In this document: positions 18,236 through 26,565 of the stretch, one piece after another | Layout: each line of letters opens with the position of its first letter | How positions within the stretch are numbered: position 1 is the first letter of the stretch | Origin: Maritimibacter alkaliphilus | GTDB lineage: Bacteria > Pseudomonadota > Alphaproteobacteria > Rhodobacterales > Rhodobacteraceae | Direction of reading: 5' to 3' | Assembly (NCBI RefSeq): GCF_019801605.1 | Contig: NZ_JAHVIT010000001.1 | Coordinates: 62,001 to 126,000 of the forward strand | DNA length: 64,000 bases | Notes under the pieces: generated by a model | Database searches by the model: none | Told to the model about the DNA's origin: nothing | Seen by the model: only the letters and a program-made list of their open reading frames with translations | Program-made: the position numbers and the translations under genes

Positions 18236-19864
18236 TCAGAGGTCCTTGGCGAGCTTGCGGAGCTCGAACTTCTGGATCTTGCCGGTGGAGGTCTTGGGCA
18301 GCTCGGCAAAGACCACCTTCTTGGGCGTCTTGAAGCCCGCAAGGCGCGCGCGGGCGAAGGCGATCAGCTCTTCCTCGCCGGCGGAATGGCCCTCCTTCAT
18401 TTCCACGAAGGCGCAGGGCACCTCGCCCCATTTCTCGTCCGGCTTGGCCACAACGGCGCAGAGCATCACGTCGGGGTGGCCCATGAGCACGCCTTCGACC
18501 TCGACCGAGGAAATGTTTTCGCCGCCCGAGATGATGATGTCCTTGGCCCGGTCGGAGATCTGGATCCAGCTGTCGTCATGCTGTACGGCGATGTCGCCGG
18601 AGTGGAAATAGCCGCCCTTGAAGGCCTCGCGCGTGGCGCGCGGGTTCTTGAGGTAGCCCTTCATCACGCCGTTGCCACGCATCATGATCTCGCCCGCCGT
18701 GGCGCCGTCGCGGGGCACCGGGGCCAGGCCCTCGTCAAGCACGACCACCTCTTCGCAGCCGGGCATCGGCACGCCCTGGCGGGCCTTGATCGCCGCGCGG
18801 GCCTCGCCCTCGAGGCCGGACCAGCGGCTGTCGTCCCAGTAGCATTCGGTGGCCGGACCATAGGTTTCTGTCAGGCCGTAGACCTGCGTGACGTTGAAGC
18901 CCATGGGCTCGATCGCGGCCAGCGTGGCGGGGGCAGGCGGGGCACCGGCGGTGAAGACCTCGACCACGTGATCGAAGGCGCGCTTCTGGTCTTCGGGCGC
19001 ATTCACCAGCAGGTTCAGCACGATGGGCGCGCCGCCGAAATGGGTGGCCTTCTCGTCCGCGATGGCGTCGAAGATCGCCTTGGGCGTGATGTCGCGGCAG
19101 CAGATCTCGGTTCCGCCGAGGAGCGGCATCAGCCAGGTGTGGCACCAGCCGTTGCAGTGGAACAGCGGCACGATCGTCAGGTAACGCGGGTGCAGCACCA
19201 TCCGCCACGAGATCACCTGCCCCATGGCGTTCAGGTAGGCGCCGCGGTGGTGGTAGACCACGCCCTTGGGCCGCCCGGTGGTGCCGGAGGTGTAGTTGAG
19301 CGCGATGCTCTCCCATTCATCCTCGGGCAGGATCCAGTCGAAATCGGGATCGCCGGTGTCGAGGAAGGCCTCGTATTCCATGTAGTCGCCGTAGGCGTTC
19401 ACGCCGGCATGGGGATCGGCCACCTCGATCACGAGGGGCGGTTCGTTCTCCATGTCCTCCATCGCGGCGACAAGGACCGGGATGAACTGCGGGTCGCAGA
19501 GCACCACCTTGGTGTCCGCGTGGTCGAGGATGTAGGACAGCGTGTCCGCCTCGAGCCGGGTGTTGATCGTGTTCAGGACCGCGCCGCAGGCGGGCACGCC
19601 GAAATGGGCCTCGGCCTGGGCCGGGATGTTTGGCAGCAGGGTCGATACCACGTCGCCCGGCTCCACCCCCGCCTTTGCAAGCGCCGAGGCCAGCCGCGTC
19701 ACGCGGGCGTGGTATTCGGCATAGGTCTTGCGGTGGGGGCCATAGACGACGGCCAGGTGGTTCGGCCAGATGTCCCGCGCACGGGTCAGCCAGGACAGCG
19801 GGGTCAGCGGTACGTGGTTCGCCTGTGTCCGTTCAAGTCCCGTCTCGTCCTTCAGCCAGCCCAT
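18236..19864 (-). CDS. AMP-forming acyl-CoA synthetase (fatty-acyl or DmdB-like)
   Basis: A 542-aa acyl-adenylate-forming ligase joining a carboxylic acid to CoA at the expense of ATP. It has the P-loop YTSGTTGRPKGV, the A5 motif YGLTETYGP, the hinge block DRAKDIIISGGENISS and the C-terminal catalytic lysine in KTSTGKIQKFEL. The start MGWLKDETG at 19864 has AAGGAGGAG upstream. Length and N-terminus fit the group of medium-chain acyl-CoA and methylmercaptopropionate-CoA ligases (DmdB) of roseobacters; the substrate cannot be fixed from sequence alone. A DmdC-like dehydrogenase lies 7 kb away, which makes a sulfur-acid or short-chain substrate plausible. Confidence 0.9.
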   Translation of the reverse strand: MGWLKDETGLERTQANHVPLTPLSWLTRARDIWPNHLAVVYGPHRKTYAEYHARVTRLASALAKAGVEPGDVVSTLLPNIPAQAEAHFGVPACGAVLNTINTRLEADTLSYILDHADTKVVLCDPQFIPVLVAAMEDMENEPPLVIEVADPHAGVNAYGDYMEYEAFLDTGDPDFDWILPEDEWESIALNYTSGTTGRPKGVVYHHRGAYLNAMGQVISWRMVLHPRYLTIVPLFHCNGWCHTWLMPLLGGTEICCRDITPKAIFDAIADEKATHFGGAPIVLNLLVNAPEDQKRAFDHVVEVFTAGAPPAPATLAAIEPMGFNVTQVYGLTETYGPATECYWDDSRWSGLEGEARAAIKARQGVPMPGCEEVVVLDEGLAPVPRDGATAGEIMMRGNGVMKGYLKNPRATREAFKGGYFHSGDIAVQHDDSWIQISDRAKDIIISGGENISSVEVEGVLMGHPDVMLCAVVAKPDEKWGEVPCAFVEMKEGHSAGEEELIAFARARLAGFKTPKKVVFAELPKTSTGKIQKFELRKLAKDL

Positions 19865-20052
19865 GGGCCTCTCCTCCTTGTGTCCTCGGATGGCACGGTA
19901 TGCCGCCGCGCGGCCTGTCACAAGGGCCAGCCTGACGCAGGGTCGCAACGTTCCGCCCATGGGATTATCGTGACGGGGCAGGGGGCTGGCGGGGACCTCC
20001 GGCGCGCACGGGGCTCTGGATCGGGCGCGGGGGATCGGCTAGCGTCCGCCCC

Positions 20053-20697
20053 ATGATCCTGTCGCGCGGCCGCCGCTATATCTTCATCCACATCCCCAAG
20101 ACCGGCGGTACGGCCATGGCGCTGGCGCTGGAAGACCGGGCGATGAAGGATGATATCCTGCTGGGCGACACGCCCAAGGCCAGGAAGCGCCGGCACCGGG
20201 TGAAGGGGCAGGCCGCGGCCGGGCGGCTCTGGAAACACTCGACCCTCTCGGACATTCGCGGCCTGGCGAGTGACGCGGAGATCGCGCGGTTCTTCACCTT
20301 CACCCTCGTGCGGAACCCCTGGGACCGGGCGGTGAGCTACTATCACTGGTTGCAGGGCCAGAGCTTCGACCACCCGGCGGTGACGCTGGCACAGACGCTC
20401 TCCTTCCCCGCCTTCCTGCGCCACCCGGTCATTGCGCGCGGATTCGCCGACACCCCGGCGCGGGCCTACATGCGTGGGCCGGACGGCTTCGAGCGGGCCT
20501 CGCTCTATATCCGGATCGAGCATCTGGAGGCCGATGCGCAGCGGCTTTGGGACCATCTGGGCTTCGAGCTGGAACTGCCTCGCGCCAATGCCTCGGAGCG
20601 GGATGCGGACTACCGGCGCTACTATACGCCGGAAGACGCGGGCCTTCTGGGGCGGCATTGCGCGGAAGACATCGCCCGCTTCGGCTATCGCTTCTGA
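20053..20697 (+). CDS. sulfotransferase family 2 protein
   Basis: A 214-aa protein of the carbohydrate-type sulfotransferase family 2. The 5'-phosphosulfate-binding motif is IFIHIPKTGGTAMA at residues 10-23 and the 3'-phosphate-binding motif is LVRNPWDRAVSYYH near residues 90-104, both expected to bind PAPS. The acceptor is unknown; relatives in Rhodobacteraceae are often found near polysaccharide or surface-glycan genes, but no such genes are adjacent here. No signal peptide or membrane segment is visible. It stands alone, divergent from the acyl-CoA synthetase. Confidence 0.88.
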   Translation: MILSRGRRYIFIHIPKTGGTAMALALEDRAMKDDILLGDTPKARKRRHRVKGQAAAGRLWKHSTLSDIRGLASDAEIARFFTFTLVRNPWDRAVSYYHWLQGQSFDHPAVTLAQTLSFPAFLRHPVIARGFADTPARAYMRGPDGFERASLYIRIEHLEADAQRLWDHLGFELELPRANASERDADYRRYYTPEDAGLLGRHCAEDIARFGYRF

Positions 20698-20969
20698 CAA
20701 CCACAGGGAGATTCGCCCGCAGAGCGAACGGACCGCCAAAGGGCGGTTTCCGCGCGGCGAAAACGCCAGCTGATTGGGCGAGGAACGTGGGCAATCCCTG
20801 CCTCACAGGCGGGATTGCGTAAATTGCTACATCAATATTCCCCTATTCGGCCGGCTGCCATGATCCTGCCGCAATAGGTCGCAATGGATGACCCGTCTCC
20901 CCCGGCAGGGGAAATCCGGGAGAGGTGGGGCAGGACGCCCCGGACAAAGGACAGACGTAGGGACGAACA

Positions 20970-21644
20970 ATGCTGCAGGGATGGATGCGGGGACACGAAC
21001 GGTCGCGGAACGAGGACTTCCTGACCACCGGCCCCGCCGCGGCGGAAGAGGTGACCGGGGTCACCACGGGACTGGCCGAAGGCACGCGGGTGGCCACCGC
21101 CGTCGGCTGGCAGCGGATCGAGACGATCCGCGCCGGTGACGCGGTGCTGACCTTCGACAACGGCCTGCAGACGGTGCGCGCGGTCTATGCCGATCCGCTC
21201 TGGTCCGGCAGCCATGGGTGCCCGGATCGGTTCTGCCCGCTGCATGTGCCCGCCGGGGCCATCGGCAACAGCGAGGAACTGCTGGCGCTGCCGCAACAGG
21301 GCGTCATGGTCGAAAGCGATATCTCGGAGGCGCACTACGGTGATCCCTTCGCGCTGATGCCCGTGCACCTGCTGGAAGGCATCTGCGGGATCGAGCGCGT
21401 GCTGCCCGACACGCCTGTGAAGGTCTACATGCTGCAATTCGACAATGACGAGATCCTCTTTGCCGCCTCGGGCGCCATGTGTGTCTGCCCGGCAGCCGGG
21501 GACATGGTGCATCGCGCCTTCGACGCGGCGCCGGCCTATCGCCTGCTGTCGGGGGAAACCGATGGCGTCATGGTGGAGAGCATCCGCGACGAACTGGTCA
21601 CCCAGTGGCACAAGCGGCTCGCCAGCCGCCGCGCGGAGAGCTGA
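20970..21644 (+). CDS. Hint-domain protein
   Basis: A 224-aa protein with a Hint_2-type (hedgehog/intein) domain common in Rhodobacteraceae secreted proteins. The domain starts near residue 36 with LAEGTRVATAVGWQRIETI followed by RAGDAVLTFDNGLQTV; a second region, GDPFALMPVHLLEG to YMLQFDNDEILFAASGAMCV, resembles the middle and end of the fold. The usual nucleophilic cysteine before GT is replaced by other residues (LAEGT), so self-splicing is not expected. No signal peptide is seen. The role is unknown; related domains often sit at the C-terminus of secreted calcium-binding proteins, whereas this one is almost the whole protein. Confidence 0.8.
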   Translation: MLQGWMRGHERSRNEDFLTTGPAAAEEVTGVTTGLAEGTRVATAVGWQRIETIRAGDAVLTFDNGLQTVRAVYADPLWSGSHGCPDRFCPLHVPAGAIGNSEELLALPQQGVMVESDISEAHYGDPFALMPVHLLEGICGIERVLPDTPVKVYMLQFDNDEILFAASGAMCVCPAAGDMVHRAFDAAPAYRLLSGETDGVMVESIRDELVTQWHKRLASRRAES

Positions 21645-21753
21645 CAGGTTTCAGCCCGGCGGATGCGGCGGGCTGAACGGAAGGGAGTGGATGGTCGCCC
21701 GCAGCCCGGTTGCGCCGCCGCCCCTTCCCCCCTCGGGGAGGAGAGGGGAGAAA

Positions 21754-21788
21754 GGCGCGGGTCCCTACGGCCCCGCGCCTTTGCTTTT
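21754..21788. terminator. bidirectional terminator candidate between Hint gene and fadB-like gene
   Basis: Stem GGCGCGGG (21754-21761) pairs with CCCGCGCC (21772-21779) around a 10-base loop. On the plus strand it is followed by TTTGCTTTT; on the minus strand by TTTCTC. It lies between two convergent genes, so it can serve both. Confidence 0.65.
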
Positions 21789-21880
21789 GCCGTCACCCTG
21801 CAAGAGACGCCGCCCAACCGGGGCCCGACCGGGACCCGACCGCCGCCCGACCGGGGCCGGACAGCGGCAGGACCGGTGGC

Positions 21881-24070
21881 TCAGGCCGCCTTGGCCTGCG
21901 GGCCGAAGCGCTTGTAGAAGCTCTCGTTCCCCTCGGCCATCTCGCGCAGCAGCGCGGGCGTGGTGAAACGCGGGCCATAGGTCTCGGCCAGCCGGTCGCA
22001 GGTCTCCGCCGCAAACGGCGTGCCCACGATGTCGAGCCAGCTGAACGGCCCCCCCGACCACGGCGCGAAGCCCCAGCCGAGGATCGCTCCCACGTCGCCC
22101 TCGCGGATGTCCTCCAGCACGCCTTCCTCCAGCGCGCGGACCGCTTCCAGCACCTGCGCGAACATCAGGCGGTGCTGAACCTCGATCACGTCGGGCTGGT
22201 CCTCCGCCAGCGGATATTTCGCCGCCAGACCCTCCCAGAGACCGGTGCGCTTGCCCTTGTCGTCATAGGCATAGAAACCCGCCTTGGACTTCCGCCCCAG
22301 ACGGCCCTCGTCATAGAGCCAGAACATCAGGTCATCGACACCCTTGGCATCGGCGGGATAGGCGTCGCCCATGGCCTGCTTGGTCGCCTTGGCGATCTTC
22401 ACGGCGAGGTCGATGGAGGTCTCGTCGATCAGTTGCAGCGGGCCCACGGGCATCCCCAGCATCCGGGCGGCATGTTCCACCAGCGCCGGGCTGATGCCCT
22501 CGCTGACCATCCGCGCGCCCTCGTTGAGGTAGGGGATGATGCAGCGGTTGGCATAGAAGAACCGCGCGTCGTTCACCACGATGGGCGTCTTGCGGATCTG
22601 GCGCACGTAGTCGAGCGCCTTGGCCACGGCCCGGTCCCCGGTCTGCTTGCCCTTGATGATCTCCACCAGCAGCATCTTCTCGACCGGCGAGAAGAAGTGG
22701 ATGCCGATGAACTGCTCGGGCCGCGAGGAGGCCTTGGCCAGCCCCGAGATCGGCAGGGTCGAGGTGTTGGAGGCAAAGATGCAGTCCTCGGGAATCACCG
22801 CCTCGACGTTCCTGGTGACTTCGGCCTTCACGCCCGGGTCCTCGAAGACTGCCTCGATGATCAGGTCCGCGTCCTTCAGCGTGTCGTAATCCGTGGTCGC
22901 GGTGATGCGCGACAGGACGGCTTCCTTCTGCTCGGGCGTGGTCTTCTTCCGGGCGATGCCCTTGTCGAGATAGGCCTCGGTATAGGCTTTGCCCTTGTCC
23001 GCGGCCTCCTGCTTCTGGTCGATCAGCACCACCTCGATCCCGGCCTGCGCCGAGACGAGGGCAATGCCCGCGCCCATCATGCCCGCGCCCATGACGCCCA
23101 GCTTCTTCACCCGCTGATCCGGCGCCTCGGGCCGGTTCGCGCCCTTTTCCAGGGCTTCCTTGTTGAGGAAGAGCGACCGGATCATCGCGCCCGACGAGGG
23201 GTTCATGATGATATGGGTGAACCAGCGTGCCTCGATCTTGAGCGCGGTGTCAAAGGGCACCTGCGCGCCCTCGTAGATTGCCGAGAGCATCGCCTTGGGC
23301 GCGGGGTAGGCGCCCCAGGTCTCGGCCATGATCATCGCATTGGCGCCCACCATGGTCTGGAAGCCCGCCGGGTGATAGGGCGCGCCGCCGGGCATCTTGT
23401 AGCCCTTGGCGTCCCAGGGCTTGACGATATCCGCGTCCTTGGCGCCCAGCACCCACGCCTTGGCGGCCGCCACCGGATCGGCGGCGATCTCATCCACCAG
23501 ACCGGCGCCCTTGGCCTTCTTCGGGTCCACCAGCTGGCCCTGCAGCAGGAAGGGGGCCGCGGCCATGACGCCCAGCTTGCGCACGACGCGGGTGGTGCCG
23601 CCCGCGCCGGGGAATATGCCGACCTTGATCTCGGGCAGGCCGAACTTGGCCTTGGGGTTGTCGGCCACAAAGATGCGGTGGCAGGCCAGCGGCAGTTCGA
23701 ACCCGATGCCGAGGCCGGTGCCGGGCAGGGCGGCCGCGATCGGCTTGCCGCCCTTCAGGGACTTGGGGTCCATGCCCGCGCGCTCGATCTTCCGCAGGAT
23801 CCTGTGCAGCGACATGATCCCCTCGAAGACGCCCTCGGCCCCGTTCTTCTGGAAATCAGCCAGGATGTTCAGGTCCATGCCGGCCGCGAACGTGTCCTTG
23901 CCGGACGTGATGACGATGCCCTTCACCGCCTCATCGGCGAGCGCGTCGTCGATGAACCCGTCGAGGGTGGCCGCGCCCTCCATCGACAGGACGTTCATGC
24001 TCTTGCCTGGGACGTCCCAGGTGATCACGGCGACGCCGTCGGCGCCTTTCTCCATCGTGAAATCGGTCAT
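21881..24070 (-). CDS. fadB: multifunctional beta-oxidation enzyme (enoyl-CoA hydratase / 3-hydroxyacyl-CoA dehydrogenase)
   Basis: A 729-aa two-domain enzyme for the middle steps of fatty-acid beta-oxidation: hydration of trans-2-enoyl-CoA and NAD-dependent oxidation of 3-hydroxyacyl-CoA. Residues 1-190 form the crotonase domain (GLGIGFELPLACH, LPEIKVGIFPGAGGT with the glutamate); a linker follows; near residue 320 the NAD-binding motif KLGVMGAGMMGAGIALVSA begins, then FIGIHFFSP with the catalytic histidine and a C-terminal 3HCDH domain. A good Shine-Dalgarno (AAGGGAGGGG) precedes the ATG. It is the last gene of the run fadA-fadB, 11 bases after fadA. FadJ-like alternatives have the same activities. 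Confidence 0.94.
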   Translation of the reverse strand: MTDFTMEKGADGVAVITWDVPGKSMNVLSMEGAATLDGFIDDALADEAVKGIVITSGKDTFAAGMDLNILADFQKNGAEGVFEGIMSLHRILRKIERAGMDPKSLKGGKPIAAALPGTGLGIGFELPLACHRIFVADNPKAKFGLPEIKVGIFPGAGGTTRVVRKLGVMAAAPFLLQGQLVDPKKAKGAGLVDEIAADPVAAAKAWVLGAKDADIVKPWDAKGYKMPGGAPYHPAGFQTMVGANAMIMAETWGAYPAPKAMLSAIYEGAQVPFDTALKIEARWFTHIIMNPSSGAMIRSLFLNKEALEKGANRPEAPDQRVKKLGVMGAGMMGAGIALVSAQAGIEVVLIDQKQEAADKGKAYTEAYLDKGIARKKTTPEQKEAVLSRITATTDYDTLKDADLIIEAVFEDPGVKAEVTRNVEAVIPEDCIFASNTSTLPISGLAKASSRPEQFIGIHFFSPVEKMLLVEIIKGKQTGDRAVAKALDYVRQIRKTPIVVNDARFFYANRCIIPYLNEGARMVSEGISPALVEHAARMLGMPVGPLQLIDETSIDLAVKIAKATKQAMGDAYPADAKGVDDLMFWLYDEGRLGRKSKAGFYAYDDKGKRTGLWEGLAAKYPLAEDQPDVIEVQHRLMFAQVLEAVRALEEGVLEDIREGDVGAILGWGFAPWSGGPFSWLDIVGTPFAAETCDRLAETYGPRFTTPALLREMAEGNESFYKRFGPQAKAA

Positions 24071-24081
24071 TGTCCCCTCCC

Positions 24082-25293
24082 TTACACGCGTTCGATGATC
24101 GTGGCGGCGCCCATGCCGGACGCCACGCAGAGCGTCGCCAGCCCGACCTCCTTGTCGGTGCGCTCCAACTCGTCCAGCAGCGTGCCGATGATGATCGCGC
24201 CCGAGGCCCCCAGCGGGTGCCCCATGGCAATCGCGCCCCCGCAGCTGTTCACCCGGTCCATGTCCACGCCGAAGGCCTGGATGAAGCGCAGCACCACGGC
24301 GGAAAACGCCTCGTTCACCTCGAAGAGGTCGATGTCGCCGATGCCCATGCCGCTCTCGGCGAGGATCTTCTCGGTCACCGGCACCGGGCCGGTCAGCATG
24401 ATGGTCGGATCGGTGCCGATCTTCGCCGTCGCCCGGATGCGCGCCCGCGGCTTGAGGCCAAAGGCCTCGCCGAATTCCTTCGAGCCGACGAGCACGCCCG
24501 CCGCCCCGTCCACGATGCCCGAGGAATTCCCGGCGTGGTGGATGTGGTTGATCTTCTCCAGGTGCGGGTACTTCAGCATCGCCACCTTGTCGAAGCCGGG
24601 CATCACCTCGCCCATCTCCTTGAAGGCCGGCTTCAGCCCGCCAAGCGCCTGCATGTCAGTGCCGGGGCGCATGTATTCGTCATGGGCGAGGATCGGCAGG
24701 CCGTTCACGTCGCGGATCGTCACGATAGACCTGTCGAAGCGCTTCTCCTCCCAGGCCTTCGCCGCCAGCGCCTGCGAACGTACGGCGAGCGCATCGGCGT
24801 CGTCCCGGCTGATGCCGTATTCCGTCGCGATGATGTCCGCGGAAATGCCCTGCGGCACGAAATACCGCTCCATCGCCACGGTCGGATCGACGGCCACGGC
24901 GGCCCCGTCCGATCCCATGGCCACCCGGCTCATGCATTCCACGCCGCCCGCGATATAGGCCTGGCCGGCCCCGCCGCGCACCTGGTTGGCGGCGAGGTTC
25001 ACGGCCTCCATGCCGCTGGCGCAGAAGCGGTTGATCGACAGGCCGGGAATGCTCTCGTCCAGATCGGACGCCAGCACGGTGGTCCGCGCCAGGCAGCCGC
25101 CCTGTTCGAAGGCCTGGGTCGCGTTGCCCCAGATCACGTCCTCGACCGCGTGGCCCTCCAGCCCGTTGCGGTCCTTCAGCGCGTTCAGCATCTGCTTGCC
25201 GAGCGCGACCGCGGTCACCTCGTGCAGCGACCCGTCGGGGCGCCCCTTGCCGCGCGGGCTGCGCACGGCGTCGTAGATATAGGCGTCGGTCAT
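24082..25293 (-). CDS. fadA: acetyl-CoA C-acyltransferase (thiolase)
   Basis: A 403-aa thiolase that cleaves 3-ketoacyl-CoA to acetyl-CoA and a shortened acyl-CoA. The acylated cysteine is in NRFCASGMEAV (about residue 90), the catalytic histidine in GHPLGASGA, and the second cysteine in LCVASGMGA near the C-terminus. The start MTDAYIYDAVRSPRGKG at 25293 has AGGATGAGGA upstream; the frame continues further upstream into the intergenic repeat but that part is not protein-like. It forms an operon with the fadB-like gene. Confidence 0.94.
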   Translation of the reverse strand: MTDAYIYDAVRSPRGKGRPDGSLHEVTAVALGKQMLNALKDRNGLEGHAVEDVIWGNATQAFEQGGCLARTTVLASDLDESIPGLSINRFCASGMEAVNLAANQVRGGAGQAYIAGGVECMSRVAMGSDGAAVAVDPTVAMERYFVPQGISADIIATEYGISRDDADALAVRSQALAAKAWEEKRFDRSIVTIRDVNGLPILAHDEYMRPGTDMQALGGLKPAFKEMGEVMPGFDKVAMLKYPHLEKINHIHHAGNSSGIVDGAAGVLVGSKEFGEAFGLKPRARIRATAKIGTDPTIMLTGPVPVTEKILAESGMGIGDIDLFEVNEAFSAVVLRFIQAFGVDMDRVNSCGGAIAMGHPLGASGAIIIGTLLDELERTDKEVGLATLCVASGMGAATIIERV

Positions 25294-25355
25294 GGTGTCC
25301 TCATCCTTTCCGGTCCAGTGGCGGGGCCTCCACCCCGCCGGGACAGGTCCTCCCC

Positions 25356-25420
25356 CATCCCATTTCCGTTTCTCAAGTATCCTCGGGGGGAATTGGCCCG
25401 TCAGGGCCAAGGGGGGCAGA
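25356..25420. repeat. dispersed intergenic repeat, copy B
   Basis: Read on the minus strand it begins CTGCCCCCCTTGGCCC, has a GGCCC/GGGCC hairpin, then CCAATTCCCCCCGAGGATAC and a degenerate GGAAATGGG end, closely matching copy A at 18141-18200. It lies upstream of fadA, in the spacer after the GST gene. The surrounding spacer (25294-25531) contains only repeat-like GC-rich DNA. Confidence 0.7.
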
Positions 25421-25531
25421 CAGCCCCCGTACCCGCCCGCAACGCGGGCCCTTCTGCGGGCCCCGCGCGACGCTTCCGGTCAGAGCCCCAAACAGACGCC
25501 CCGTTCAGAGCGCCCGATTTAAAGCCCCCCT

Positions 25532-26170
25532 TCAAAGCCCCCGATCAGACGGGCGCCCCGGCATCAGGTCGTAGGGGTGTTTCCACCCCGGCAGGCTCTC
25601 GATGTTCGACAGCCAGCGGTCGATGTTGGGCCAGTCCTTGCGCTCGAAGGTGAAGGGCTCCGGGTAGAACAGGTAGCCGCAGTTCGAGAAATCCGCGTGG
25701 GTCGGCCCGTCGCCTACCAGCCAGTCGCGCCCCTCCAGCCCGGCGTCGAGCACCTTGAAGGCGGCCTTCAGCCGGGCGGCGATGAAGCCGATCACCTCGG
25801 CCGAGCGGTTCGCCTCGGGCAGGAAGTTCATCTGGAAGCGCAGCATCCCGCATTGCGACGACATCTTGTGGTTGTCGAAGAACACCCACTTCATCACGTT
25901 GCGGGCCTCTTCCGGGGTGGCACCGCCGAACTTGCCGGTCTTCTCGGTGATGTACATCTGGATCACGCCGGACTGCGACAGGGTCACGTCGCCGTCCACC
26001 AGCACCGGGACCTCGCCCATCACGTTCATGGCGGTGTAATCCTTCGAGCGGTGCGCGCCGCCGAAGAAGTCCACCTTCTCGGGCGCCCAGTCGAGGCCCG
26101 AGAGCTCCAGCGGCAGGGCCGCCTTGTAGGCATTTCCGCTCTCGCCGAAGCAATAGAGTTTGATCGTCAT
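25532..26170 (-). CDS. glutathione S-transferase family protein
   Basis: A 212-aa cytosolic GST. The N-terminal thioredoxin-like domain includes MTIKLYCFGESGNAYKAALP and the cis-proline segment GEVPVLVDGD (about residues 52-61), followed by SQSGVIQMYI, the glutathione-contacting Gln/Ser pair. The C-terminal helical domain has the N-capping-like THADFSNCGY near residue 165. AAGGGGAGAG precedes the ATG. Embedded in a beta-oxidation cluster, it may detoxify or isomerise acyl-CoA intermediates, or act on glutathione adducts; its substrate is not predictable. Confidence 0.9.
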   Translation of the reverse strand: MTIKLYCFGESGNAYKAALPLELSGLDWAPEKVDFFGGAHRSKDYTAMNVMGEVPVLVDGDVTLSQSGVIQMYITEKTGKFGGATPEEARNVMKWVFFDNHKMSSQCGMLRFQMNFLPEANRSAEVIGFIAARLKAAFKVLDAGLEGRDWLVGDGPTHADFSNCGYLFYPEPFTFERKDWPNIDRWLSNIESLPGWKHPYDLMPGRPSDRGL

Positions 26171-26188
26171 CTTTCTCTCCCCTTGGGA

Positions 26189-26401
26189 TCAGCGCTTGCG
26201 CGCGTCCAGTTCCGAATTGAACAGCCGAAGCCTGTGCGTGAGGTTGTCCTCATCGGTGACGGAGTCAAAGTTTTCGAACAGGAAAGAGAGCGCCTCTCCC
26301 TCGTCGAGGCCGGCGTCGCGGGCGAATTTCTTCAGCCGGCGATAGCCGTCTTCGGTCATGGCGACGGGGATGCGCCGCGTCAGACGGAAGCGTTTGGGCA
26401 T
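26189..26401 (-). CDS. small conserved-looking protein of unknown function (70 aa)
   Basis: A 70-aa, strongly charged protein, starting MPKRFRLTRRIPVAMTEDGY at 26401 with GAGGAGGAGCAG upstream. It has a basic first third, then two amphipathic helix-like stretches (YRRLKKFARDAGLDEGEALS and FLFENFDSVTDEDN). The pattern of a basic strand followed by two helices resembles small ribbon-helix-helix DNA-binding proteins, but I cannot identify a family. It lies 18 bases before the GST gene and 165 bases after the acyl-CoA dehydrogenase, all on one strand, so it is probably co-transcribed and could be a local regulator. Confidence 0.7.
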   Translation of the reverse strand: MPKRFRLTRRIPVAMTEDGYRRLKKFARDAGLDEGEALSFLFENFDSVTDEDNLTHRLRLFNSELDARKR

Positions 26402-26565
26402 CTCTGCTCCTCCTCCTCGGGCCGGGGCCCGCGCTGTTGGCCGCACCCGGACCGCCTGAAAACATGGCGATCCGGGCGCTTCGGAGCCCCGCGCGTGGCG
26501 CGCGGCTCCGCCGTGAGTGGGGGCCGAACCCCCTGTCGGTTCCTATGGCGCGGGTTGATCCCGGC

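Noticed and set aside
16964-20056. About 1,030-codon plus-strand frame over the fructokinase and acyl-CoA synthetase
   Set aside because: It covers two confidently assigned genes in a different frame and has shadow-like composition.
21710-24958. About 1,080-codon plus-strand frame opposite the fadB- and fadA-like genes
   Set aside because: Antisense to conserved enzymes, with no recognisable domain.
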